A DNA stretch of 64,000 bases from contig NZ_JACOMF010000015.1 in NCBI RefSeq assembly GCF_014283215.1, forward strand, positions 57,490-121,489, given 5' to 3'. A program made the position numbers and the translations under genes. The DNA comes from Siccirubricoccus deserti. Lineage in GTDB: Bacteria > Pseudomonadota > Alphaproteobacteria > Acetobacterales > Acetobacteraceae. The notes under the pieces were generated by a model that made no database searches, had not been told where the DNA came from, and saw nothing but the letters and a program-made list of their open reading frames with translations. Positions 56,152 through 64,000 of the stretch are shown piece by piece. How positions within the stretch are numbered: position 1 is the first letter of the stretch; every line of letters begins with the position of its first letter.

Positions 56152-57422
56152 GGCCGGTATCCACCGCGAGCGGACGTCCTCACCCCTCCCGCAGCGCGCT
56201 GCGATCGATGGCGTCCAGGCCCGGCGGCCATGTCGGCAGGATCGCGTCGCAGCCTGGGCTGGCGGCCATCAGCTTGACCTCGGCATCCGCCACGCAATCC
56301 GTCTCATCGGACAGGAAGCTGTCGTCGCAGGTCAGTTGATGGGCCAATGCAGTGCGAAGGGTTGCATCGTTTCGACGATCAGGATCGGGCGGGCTGACAT
56401 GATGCCGCCGTAGGAAGCCCCCACCATTCCCATGCCATTTTTGCAGGTCTGACGAATTATCAAGACTCAATTTGAATAGCCGAAGCGTCGGCGGCCTTTT
56501 CCACCCACATCAGAAATGAAAGCACGATGTGATTTAAACGATGCGCTCAAGTGCTTGTCATGATCACTCGCGGTGCCGCGACGGTGCCACATTCATGTAT
56601 CCTAACGGCAACCAAGTCTGCCAAGCGGTCGGCGCCAATCATTGCAAATATTTCTATTCTCCGTCTTATTCAGCCGCAATGGCATGCCACGCAGCCATGC
56701 ATGATCACGCCGCCCATACGACTGGGCCGTCAATGCAGGGTGGCCGCTGATCACTGGCGTGCGACATCATGGCTGTCCGACAAGATGTGAAGGCAGATCA
56801 GTGCAGCTTGCTGCGCAGCCTTTGCACATGGCATGGCCCAATGCGGCATGCACATCGTAGCGCGATCTCGTCGTGGCTTTTCCCCAATGCACTGGTTCGT
56901 GAAGAAAACGAGCAAATATTACGCCCACGTGATTTCCCTCATTAGACGATCGAGCCATAGATTTTTGTACAGAGTCAGCAACCATTCCAACAATCGCTCA
57001 CGCCCGTCATCAACGACAGGCAAGGCGATCTGGACAGCCGGGATTACGTCATGGTCCGTCCTACAGCCTCCTCGCCAGCTACACCCGCGCTCCACCACGC
57101 TTGGTCCGACGCACCATCCCGACCCCGAAGCAGCATGTCCCGTTGGCGTGGAACGCGGCTTTCGCACTGGATCACACGCACCCTGACAGTCCGAGAGGAT
57201 GGGTCGCGCTGCTGTTCATAATCTCGCCGAAGGCCACTCCACACGCAGCTTTCGACGCCCTCTGAACGGCACGCAATCGCGCCGGATCTGAGGTCGATCT
57301 CGAAGGCCTAGGCACAAGCACTACAGGCCTACGCCAACCCACTTCGGGGCGGCGACAGGCTCAGTTTGTCTCAATTTTTATACAATACTCAACAATTGAT
57401 GTTACACAAAAGGAGTTCCGCC
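56152..57422. other. Long AT-richer gap with possible gene remnants
   Basis: Nearly 1.3 kb with lower GC than the rest and no intact gene. A minus-strand frame at 56180-56470 has coding-like codons in its last part (separate entry). The remainder holds only short frames with no recognised domain. The last 60 bases before the peroxidase are strongly AT-rich (TTTTTATACAAT around 57375-57386) and end in AAAGGAG, so they probably contain its promoter and ribosome site. Altered composition and IS remnants on the far side of the peroxidase suggest an acquired or rearranged segment. Confidence 0.5.
56180..56470 (-). CDS. Unrecognised 96-codon frame, probably a 3' gene fragment
   Basis: The last 50 or so codons (LTCDDSFLSDETDCVADAEV and onward to DAILPTWPPGLDAIDRSALR) have nearly all G/C third positions, like real genes here, whereas the first 45 do not. 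This suggests the C-terminal end of a lost gene fused to random sequence. I recognise no family. Function unknown. Confidence 0.3.
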   Translation of the reverse strand: MSLDNSSDLQKWHGNGGGFLRRHHVSPPDPDRRNDATLRTALAHQLTCDDSFLSDETDCVADAEVKLMAASPGCDAILPTWPPGLDAIDRSALREG

Positions 57423-60400
57423 ATGGTTACCCTTGTCAGACATGACCTGGAGTTCATCCTCCAGCAGATTGAGATCGCCGAGAAGCACGCCTCAGGCATT
57501 GATCTCACCGAGCTGATCAGCAGCCCGCTGCTCCCCTACGGCCTGCGCACCGTCGATGGCAGCTACAACAACCTCATCCCGGGCCGTGAGCAGTGGGGGG
57601 CCGCCGACCAGCCGTTCAAGGAACTGCTGGAGCCCTCGTACAGGAACGACGGCGATGGCGACAGCCTGGCGATGGGGCCTGGCGTCACCCTCACGAACAC
57701 CGACTACGGCGCGCCTGGTTCGGTCGTCGATGCCGACCCGCGGATGATCTCCAACCTCATCGTCGACCAGACGGCCAACAACCCCGCTGCGGTCGCTGCT
57801 GCGGACGGGATCGATGGCGCCCTCCAGTTCGACCATGACGGCGATCCGGAGACGCCGGACCTGCTCTTCATCCCGAACGTCGCGCCGGACGAAGGGCTGT
57901 CCTCACCGTTCAACGGCTGGATGACACTGTTCGGTCAGTTTTTCGACCATGGCCTCGACTTGGTCAGCAAGGGCGGCAACGGCACGGTCTACATCCCGCT
58001 GCAGGAGGATGATCCGCTCTACGTGCCCGGCGGCCACAGCAACTTCATGGTGCTGACCCGGGTCTCCCCGGACGCGGTCAACCGCACCACTCCGTGGGTC
58101 GACCAGAACCAGACCTATGGCTCGCATGCCTCGAAGCAGGTGTTCATGCGGGAGTACATCGAGGGGTCGGACGGCAAGCCGATCGCCACCGGGCTGCTGC
58201 TTGAGGGCAACGGCGGCCCGGGCGGCAGCAAGGGCGGCCTTGCCACATGGGCCGACGTCAAAGCCCAGGCGCGCGAGATGCTCGGCATCGAACTGACCGA
58301 CCTTGACGTCGGCAATATTCCGTTGATCGCTGCCGACCCCTACGGCAACTTCATCCCTGGCCCCAACGGCTATGCCCAGCTCGTCGTCGGCCTCGGCGCC
58401 GATGGCATCTTCGGCACCGCAGACGACGTGCTGCTGGAAGGCAATCCAGCCGCCCCGGTGAGCACTGCCACCGCCTTCCGCACCGGCCACGCCTTCCTGG
58501 ACGACATCGCCCACAACGCCGTGCCAGTGGTCGACGGCAGTGGTGCCCTCGTCGCCGATGGCGACGACGTCGCCGGCAACACGCTTCATCCCAACGCCCA
58601 GGGCAAGCTGACGGAGTATGACAACGAGCTGCTCGATGCGCATTACATAACCGGTGACGGCCGCGGCAATGAGAACATCGGCCTGACCGCAGTCCACCAC
58701 ATCTTCCACTCGGAGCACAACCACGTCGTCGCCGATACCAAGGCGCTGGTGCTGGAGACCGGTGATCTTGCCTTCCTCAACGAGTGGCTGCTCACGCCGC
58801 TGGAGGCATGGCCGACCGAAGCCGAGCAGGCATCGTTGGTCTGGAACGGCGAGCGGCTGTTCCAGGCTGGGCGCTTCGTCACGGAGATGGAGTACCAGCA
58901 CCTCGTCTTCGAGGAATTCGGGCGCAAGATGCAGCCCGACATCGACCTTTTCGTGTTCGAGCCGTCGATCGACATCGATCCCGCGATCACCGCGGAGTTC
59001 GCCCATGTCGTCTACCGCTTCGGTCATTCGATGCTCACCGAGGACGTTGCCCGGATCAAGATGGTCGACGGCAATCCGGTGCAGGACGACATCGGGCTGA
59101 TCCAGGCCTTCCTTAACCCGCTCGAGTACGCCAACAGCGGCACCGCCGAGGAGGCGGCTGGTGCCATCATCCGTGGCATGACCCGCCAGGTCGGTAATGA
59201 GATCGACGAGTTCGTCACCGGCGCGCTGCGCAACAACCTGCTCGGCCTGCCGCTCGACCTCGCCACCATCAACCTGGCACGCGGCCGCGACGTCGGCATG
59301 CCTTCGCTCAACGAGGCACGGGCCAAATTCTACGAGGCAACCAGCGACACCCAGCTCAAGCCCTATGTGAGCTGGGTCGACTTCGCGCTGAACATCAAGC
59401 ACCCGGCGTCGATCATCAACTTCATCGCTGCCTACGGGACGCATGAGAGCATCACCGCGGAGACCACGCTCGCCGGCAAGCGGGCTGCGGCAACCGCGCT
59501 GGTGCTCGGTACCGCACAGCATCTGGAGGATGATCCGACCACCCCGCTAGTGAACGAGGCCCGCACCTTCCTGCCGCCGGCCGACCGCGTTGCCTTCCTC
59601 AACAGCACCGGTGCCTGGGCGAACCAGGAGACCGGCTTCGGCCTCATCGACTTCTGGATCGGCGGCTTGGCTGAGAAGAAGATGGCATTCGGCGGCATGC
59701 TCGGCTCCACCTTCAGCTTCGTCTTCGAGATGACGATGGAGAACCTGCAGGACGCCGACCGCTTCTACTATCTCTCGCGAACCCAGGGGCTGAACCTGCT
59801 GAACGAGCTGGAGAACAACTCGTTTGCCAAGCTGGTGATGCGCAACACCGATCTCGGTGACCCGGGCTCGACCGCGCTGCCGGGCGACCTGTTCTCGGCT
59901 TTCAGCATCATGCTCGAGCTCGACAAGTCGAAGCAGATCGGCGACGACCCGGTACATAGTGATCCGACGCTCGAGGCGATCAGCCACTTGGTGGAGCGCG
60001 GCGCCACCGATGCGAATGGCGTCGATCACTACATCGCCTACCACGGCCTCGATCATATCGTGATCGGTGGCACCGAACAGGATGACACCATCATCTCCGG
60101 CGGCGGTGACGACGCGCTCTGGGGCCGCGGCGGCAACGACTACATCGAGGCCGGCTACGGCGTCGATAAGGCGCATGGTGGCGATGGCGATGACATCATC
60201 GTCAATGCCGGCACCGATATCGGCGAGACCGACTTCCTGCACGGTGAGGCCGGCAACGATGTTATCCATGGCGGCAGCGGCCTTGCCCTGATCTTCGGCA
60301 ACGAGGGCAGCGACTTCATTGTCACCGGCCCTGATGGAAAGGAGGTGTTCGGCGGCACCGGAGACGATTTCATCCTGGGTGGCGACGGCGGAGACTTCCT

Positions 60401-63400
60401 GCTCGGCAACGAGGGCGACGACTGGATCGAGGGCGGTGGTCGCTTCGACACGCTCGCCGGCGAAAACTCTGAGCTGTTCTTCAACAGCACGATCATCGGC
60501 CATGACGTGCTGAATGGCGGCAGCAACGATACCGACTATGATGGTGAGTCGGGCGACGACATCATGGTCCAGAACGAAGGCATCCAGCGCAGCAACGGCA
60601 TGGCTGGCTTCGACTGGGCGATCCACAAGGGCAATGGCATTCCCGCCAACTCCGACCTCGGGATCCCGATCTTCGTCAATCAGGAGGATTTCATCCTGCG
60701 TGACCGGTTCGACCTGGTCGAAGGCCTGTCTGGGTGGATCCACAGCGATACCCTGACCGGCCGGGACCAGGTGTTCGGCGCCAGGGACGAGACCGGCGGT
60801 GGCGCGGCGATCCCGAGCCCGAACTCGCCGCTGGCCTCCTACTCGAATGCACTGCTGGAGTCCGGCGTTGCTCGGATCGATGGCTTCCGCCCCCTCCTCA
60901 GCCATCTGTTCTGGGATGAGACGGACCCGGATGCCGTCGTGCTCGACACTGCCGATGCCACCGACATCATCCTCGGCGGCGACGGCAGCGACACCATCCA
61001 GGGCAAGGCCGGCAACGACATCATCGACGGCGATGCCTGGCTGAACGTGCGGATCAGCGTCCGCGCGAACAGCGACGGAACTGGTGCAGAGCTGTTCAGT
61101 GTCGACAGCATGACCCAGATCCAGCAGCAGATCTTCGCCGGCACCATCAACCCTGGCCAGCTGAAGATCGTCCGCGAGATTCTCCACGCGGACGGCCACG
61201 ACGATCTGGATATCGCGGTCTACAGCGGCAACCGCAGCGAATACGAGATCTTCGACTTCGGCGACTTCATCCAGATCGCCCACGTCAACCCGGTGCTGGT
61301 CGGCAATGCGCTGTCGAACGGCATCGACACGCTGCGTAACATCGAGCGGGTGCGCTTCGCCGACGAGACAGTCACTCTTAGAAACCTGGCCCCGGTCGGC
61401 ACCCCCTCGGTCAGCGACCTCACGCCGACCGAGGGGGGGATGATCACCGCCACCCTCGGCACCCTTGTCGACTATGACGGTCTGCCGCCGGTGAGCAGCT
61501 TCAGCTACCAGTGGCAGGTGCTGATCGGCGGGACCTGGACCAACATCCTCGGGGCGACCGCGGCTGCCTTCACCCCGACCGAGAGCGTGGTCAACCACCA
61601 GCTGCGCGTCCAGGTCAGCTATGTCGATGGCGGCGGTTCGTTCGAGACGGTGTACTCGGGACCGACTGCGGTGGTCGGCGACCTGTTCGTTGGCGGCAAC
61701 GGCGCCGATATCCCAGTGTTGACCGCTGGTGCCGACCATGCCTTCGGCAATGGCGGCAATGACACGCTGGACGGTGGCGCCGGGGCGGATACTCTTGAGG
61801 GCGGCGCGGGGGACGACACCTATATCGTCGATGACGCCGGCGATGTGGTGGTCGAGGTAGCCGGCCAGGGCACGGATCATGTCCTTGCCTCGGTCGACTT
61901 CACCCTCTCGGGCAGCCTCGAGAACCTGACGCTGATCGGCTTGGCCAACATCAATGGCACCGGCACCAACGGCGCCAATCTCATCACCGGCAACGCCGGG
62001 GCCAACGTGCTGAGTGGTGCCGGTGGCAACGATACGCTGATCGGCGGCGGCGGCGACGACACCATGCTCGGCGGCATGGGCGACGATGTCTATATCGTCG
62101 ATGACGCCGGCGATGTGGTGTTCGAGGCCGCCGGCCAGGGCACTGACTTGGTCATGGCATCGGTCAACTACTCCATCGCGGGCAGCGGCAGCCTTGAGAA
62201 CCTGACGCTGACCGGCCTGGCCAACATCGATGGTACCGGCAACAACGGCACCAACGTCATCACCGGCAATGCCGGCAACAACCTGCTGAATGGCGGCGGT
62301 GGTCACGACACGCTGTTCGGCGGGCTTGGCAACGACACGCTGGACGGCGGCACCGGCGCCGACAGCATGGTGGGCGGCGCGGGGGACGACACCTATATCG
62401 TCGATAATGCCGGCGATGTGGTGGTCGAGGTAGCCGGCCAGGGCACGGATCATGTCCTTGCCTCGGTCGACTTCACTCTCTCGGGCAGCCTCGAGAACCT
62501 GACGCTGATCGGCTTGGCCAACATCAATGGCACCGGCACCAACGGCGCCAATCTCATCACCGGCAACGCCGGGGCCAACATGCTGAGTGGTGCCGGTGGC
62601 AACGATACGCTGATCGGCGGCGGCGGCGACGACACCATGCTCGGCGGCACGGGCGACGACATCTATATCGTCGATGACGCCGGAGATGTGGTGTTCGAGG
62701 CCACCGGCCAGGGCACTGACCTGGTCATGGCATCGGTCAACTACTCCATCGCGGGCAGCGGCAGCCTTGAGAACCTGACGCTGACCGGCCTGGCCAACAT
62801 CGATGGTACCGGCAACAACGGCACCAACGTCATCACTGGAAATGACGGCAACAACCTGCTGAGCGGCGGCGGCGGTCACGACACGCTGTTCGGCGGGATC
62901 GGCAACGACACGCTGGACGGCGGCACCGGCGCCGACAGCATGGTGGGCGGGGTCGGCGACGACACTTACATCGTCGATAGCGCCGGCGATGTGATGGTCG
63001 AGGTCACCGGCGGCGGCGTCGACCTGGTCATGGCATCGGTCAGCCACACCCTCGGCATTGAGGTTGAGAACCTGATGTTGACCGGCACCTTGGCGGTCGA
63101 CGGGAGTGGCAATGTGCTGGCGAACATGATCACCGGCAATGACGCCACGAACCGTCTGAACGGCGGTGATGGGAATGACACGCTGATTGGTGCCGGCGGC
63201 AATGATACGCTGATCGGTGGCGCTGGCGCCGATGTGCTCAGTGGCGGTGCCGGCCTCGACACCTTCCGCTACAACTTCGCGGACGAGGGTGGCGATACCA
63301 TCGTCGGCTATGTCGGCGCCGAGGATCGGGTCCAGATCTCGGTGTCCGGCTTCGGCGGCGGGTTGGCCCTCGGCATGGACCTACTGGCGACCGGTCGCTA

Positions 63401-63575
63401 CGTGGAGAATGCCGACGGCTTGGCCACCAACGCGGTCGGTCAGTTCGCCTTCGACACCATCACCCAGACCTTGTGGTGGGATGTCGATGGCACCGGCACC
63501 GAAGACCGGGTGATGATCGCCTCGCTGACCGGCGCCACTGGCTGGTCGGTCTCGGAACTGCAGCTCATCGCGTAG
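57423..63575 (+). CDS. Giant secreted animal-type haem peroxidase with RTX repeats
   Basis: A 2050-residue protein; ATG 57423 has AAGGAG seven bases upstream. Residues about 100-800 are a haem peroxidase (PF03098): distal Asp175/His176 in [47 protein letters not shown], proximal His535 in [12 protein letters not shown], and [15 protein letters not shown]. From about 880 come Ca-binding RTX nonapeptides (GGxGxDxLx), an Ig-like module (about 1325-1420, [16 protein letters not shown]) and more RTX units. The C-terminus ([20 protein letters not shown] to VSELQLIA) is a type I secretion signal; no N-terminal signal exists. Members make hypohalous acids or oxidants extracellularly. No type I exporter genes are in the window. 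Confidence 0.93.
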   Translation: MVTLVRHDLEFILQQIEIAEKHASGIDLTELISSPLLPYGLRTVDGSYNNLIPGREQWGAADQPFKELLEPSYRNDGDGDSLAMGPGVTLTNTDYGAPGSVVDADPRMISNLIVDQTANNPAAVAAADGIDGALQFDHDGDPETPDLLFIPNVAPDEGLSSPFNGWMTLFGQFFDHGLDLVSKGGNGTVYIPLQEDDPLYVPGGHSNFMVLTRVSPDAVNRTTPWVDQNQTYGSHASKQVFMREYIEGSDGKPIATGLLLEGNGGPGGSKGGLATWADVKAQAREMLGIELTDLDVGNIPLIAADPYGNFIPGPNGYAQLVVGLGADGIFGTADDVLLEGNPAAPVSTATAFRTGHAFLDDIAHNAVPVVDGSGALVADGDDVAGNTLHPNAQGKLTEYDNELLDAHYITGDGRGNENIGLTAVHHIFHSEHNHVVADTKALVLETGDLAFLNEWLLTPLEAWPTEAEQASLVWNGERLFQAGRFVTEMEYQHLVFEEFGRKMQPDIDLFVFEPSIDIDPAITAEFAHVVYRFGHSMLTEDVARIKMVDGNPVQDDIGLIQAFLNPLEYANSGTAEEAAGAIIRGMTRQVGNEIDEFVTGALRNNLLGLPLDLATINLARGRDVGMPSLNEARAKFYEATSDTQLKPYVSWVDFALNIKHPASIINFIAAYGTHESITAETTLAGKRAAATALVLGTAQHLEDDPTTPLVNEARTFLPPADRVAFLNSTGAWANQETGFGLIDFWIGGLAEKKMAFGGMLGSTFSFVFEMTMENLQDADRFYYLSRTQGLNLLNELENNSFAKLVMRNTDLGDPGSTALPGDLFSAFSIMLELDKSKQIGDDPVHSDPTLEAISHLVERGATDANGVDHYIAYHGLDHIVIGGTEQDDTIISGGGDDALWGRGGNDYIEAGYGVDKAHGGDGDDIIVNAGTDIGETDFLHGEAGNDVIHGGSGLALIFGNEGSDFIVTGPDGKEVFGGTGDDFILGGDGGDFLLGNEGDDWIEGGGRFDTLAGENSELFFNSTIIGHDVLNGGSNDTDYDGESGDDIMVQNEGIQRSNGMAGFDWAIHKGNGIPANSDLGIPIFVNQEDFILRDRFDLVEGLSGWIHSDTLTGRDQVFGARDETGGGAAIPSPNSPLASYSNALLESGVARIDGFRPLLSHLFWDETDPDAVVLDTADATDIILGGDGSDTIQGKAGNDIIDGDAWLNVRISVRANSDGTGAELFSVDSMTQIQQQIFAGTINPGQLKIVREILHADGHDDLDIAVYSGNRSEYEIFDFGDFIQIAHVNPVLVGNALSNGIDTLRNIERVRFADETVTLRNLAPVGTPSVSDLTPTEGGMITATLGTLVDYDGLPPVSSFSYQWQVLIGGTWTNILGATAAAFTPTESVVNHQLRVQVSYVDGGGSFETVYSGPTAVVGDLFVGGNGADIPVLTAGADHAFGNGGNDTLDGGAGADTLEGGAGDDTYIVDDAGDVVVEVAGQGTDHVLASVDFTLSGSLENLTLIGLANINGTGTNGANLITGNAGANVLSGAGGNDTLIGGGGDDTMLGGMGDDVYIVDDAGDVVFEAAGQGTDLVMASVNYSIAGSGSLENLTLTGLANIDGTGNNGTNVITGNAGNNLLNGGGGHDTLFGGLGNDTLDGGTGADSMVGGAGDDTYIVDNAGDVVVEVAGQGTDHVLASVDFTLSGSLENLTLIGLANINGTGTNGANLITGNAGANMLSGAGGNDTLIGGGGDDTMLGGTGDDIYIVDDAGDVVFEATGQGTDLVMASVNYSIAGSGSLENLTLTGLANIDGTGNNGTNVITGNDGNNLLSGGGGHDTLFGGIGNDTLDGGTGADSMVGGVGDDTYIVDSAGDVMVEVTGGGVDLVMASVSHTLGIEVENLMLTGTLAVDGSGNVLANMITGNDATNRLNGGDGNDTLIGAGGNDTLIGGAGADVLSGGAGLDTFRYNFADEGGDTIVGYVGAEDRVQISVSGFGGGLALGMDLLATGRYVENADGLATNAVGQFAFDTITQTLWWDVDGTGTEDRVMIASLTGATGWSVSELQLIA
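61801..62946 (+). repeat. Two tandem, nearly identical 573-bp units in the peroxidase gene
   Basis: Copy one is 61801-62373 and copy two 62374-62946; both begin GCGGCGCGGGGGACGACACC and run in frame (191 codons each, about residues 1460-1650 and 1651-1841). They differ at only scattered bases, including silent third positions. A more diverged, shorter third unit starts at 62947. Each unit codes for two RTX half-repeats with DDTYIVD and SLENLTL motifs. Such identity implies a recent duplication, or continuing gene conversion. Confidence 0.95.
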
Positions 63576-63581
63576 CGGCCC

Positions 63582-63610
63582 GGCGGGCGGCCCTTTCCGG
63601 GTCGCCCGCC
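63582..63610. terminator. Hairpin directly after the peroxidase gene
   Basis: An 8-bp stem, GGCGGGCG / CGCCCGCC, with a 13-base loop, seven bases past the stop. It is a good intrinsic-terminator candidate, though its T stretch (TTTTC at 63623) is 12 bases away. Confidence 0.65.
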
Positions 63611-63636
63611 ACCACGACTGCATTTTCGGACCCATG

Positions 63637-63666
63637 CGCCGCCCGCGTGACCCAACGCGGGCGGCG
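63637..63666. terminator. Second, stronger hairpin followed by T residues
   Basis: A perfect 11-bp stem, CGCCGCCCGCG / CGCGGGCGGCG, with an 8-base loop and TTTG behind it. It would terminate plus-strand transcripts. It could also be part of the IS end, as the transposase remnant starts right after. Confidence 0.65.
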
Positions 63667-63675
63667 TTTGCGTCA

Positions 63676-63876
63676 CACCGCGCCAGGATCCATTCCAGCA
63701 ACCCGATCGAGCGCCTCAACGGCGAGATCAAGCGCCGCACCGATGCCGTCGGCATGGTCCCGAACGAAGCCGCCATTACCCGGCTGATCGGCGCCATTCT
63801 CCTTGAGCAATCCGACGAATGGGCCACCCAGCGATCCCGCTACATGACCCTGGAGACCATCGGCACCGCCAACTGA
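63676..63876 (+). pseudogene. IS256-family transposase, C-terminal remnant
   Basis: Sixty-odd codons reading ARIHSSNPIERLNGEIKRR, TDAVGMVPNEAAITRLIGAI, LLEQSDEWATQRSRYM and TLETIGTAN, then a stop. This is the conserved C-terminus of mutator-type (IS256) transposases, which includes the catalytic Glu-containing NxxERLNxEIKRRT motif. The rest of the transposase is missing and no inverted repeats are evident, so the element is dead. Confidence 0.85.
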
Positions 63877-63912
63877 ACCGCCCCGGGTTTGCCGGAGGCA
63901 GGGGAGTTTGAG

Positions 63913-64000
63913 TCAGGCTGCCAGCGCAACCTCCTGCTGGCTGGCATAGTAGCGCGCCTCAGCTTCGGCGGGTGGGATGTTGCCGATCGGCTCGAGGAGG
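63913..64000 (-). mobile_element. IS3-family transposase, 3' end, continuing beyond the window
   Basis: On the minus strand the last 28 codons read LLEPIGNIPPAEAEARYYAS and QQEVALAA, then a stop at 63913-63915. This is the typical C-terminus of the IS3-family OrfB (DDE integrase). The gene runs off the right end of the window, so its completeness cannot be judged. Confidence 0.8.

Noticed and set aside
59547..63047. A minus-strand open frame of 1166 codons
   Set aside because: It is exactly antisense to the RTX peroxidase and its composition mirrors the repeated GGxGxD codons; no domain is visible.

Overview
The window is GC-rich throughout, with a strong G/C third-position bias. The gene content suggests an Alphaproteobacterium of the Acetobacteraceae, probably Roseomonas-like. 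This is inferred from the block secG-pyrG-eno, the abundance of periplasmic solute-binding proteins (Bug/TTT, polyamine-type and peptide-type), and the many amidohydrolases and flavin enzymes. No rRNA, tRNA or CRISPR array is visible, so the taxonomy is not proven. Most of the window is metabolic accessory DNA with one core-genome block.

Layout. 1-2.4 kb: an exported M23 peptidase, a small membrane-associated hypothetical protein, and a dodecin whose reading frame has no usable start codon. 2.8-8.8 kb: a two-component flavin monooxygenase system in which an NtaA/DszA-type LLM monooxygenase and an NtaB-type flavin reductase flank a complete PotDBCA-type ABC importer; the genes overlap by ATGA junctions. 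9.1-12.6 kb: an OxlT-like MFS carrier, a lactonase-like amidohydrolase and an orphan Bug protein. 12.9-19.5 kb, minus strand: enolase, CTP synthase and SecG, preceded by a Rieske ferredoxin and two ACMSD-type amidohydrolases. 19.7-30.2 kb: a peptide-type ABC importer split in two (binding protein plus LLM monooxygenase at one end; two permeases, a double ATPase and an M20 peptidase at the other), with a minus-strand TauD-like dioxygenase and a 2-hydroxyacid dehydrogenase between. 30.3-41.9 kb: single-gene units (dienelactone hydrolase, GlcD-like FAD oxidase, GMC oxidoreductase, ferredoxin-NADP reductase, phytase-like esterase, amidase, GNAT, persulfide-dioxygenase-like MBL protein, cyclase, lipoprotein).

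42.1-47.5 kb: a GntR/FCD regulator divergent from a TcuA-like FAD dehydrogenase, an epimerase and an MmgE/PrpD protein, ending in a decayed Bug protein. 47.4-50.2 kb: an EEP nuclease/phosphatase and an FMO-type monooxygenase. 50.4-51.4 kb: a graveyard of three CoA-ester genes (acyl-CoA dehydrogenase, MaoC hydratase, CoA-ester lyase). 51.5-56.2 kb: a five-gene set behind a Fur-box-like palindrome (PepSY-TM, DUF2271, DUF4198, ApbE, membrane-anchored flavodoxin reductase), typical of ferric-siderophore reduction. 56.2-57.4 kb: a more AT-rich gap. 57.4-63.6 kb: a 2050-residue animal-type haem peroxidase fused to RTX repeats, with a nearly identical 573-bp tandem duplication. 63.6-64 kb: two strong hairpins, then IS256- and IS3-family remnants.

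Overall the window combines substrate importers with flavin-, iron- or metal-dependent catabolic enzymes, and carries much visible gene decay. Several of the decayed genes are too broken to appear as ordinary open reading frames.
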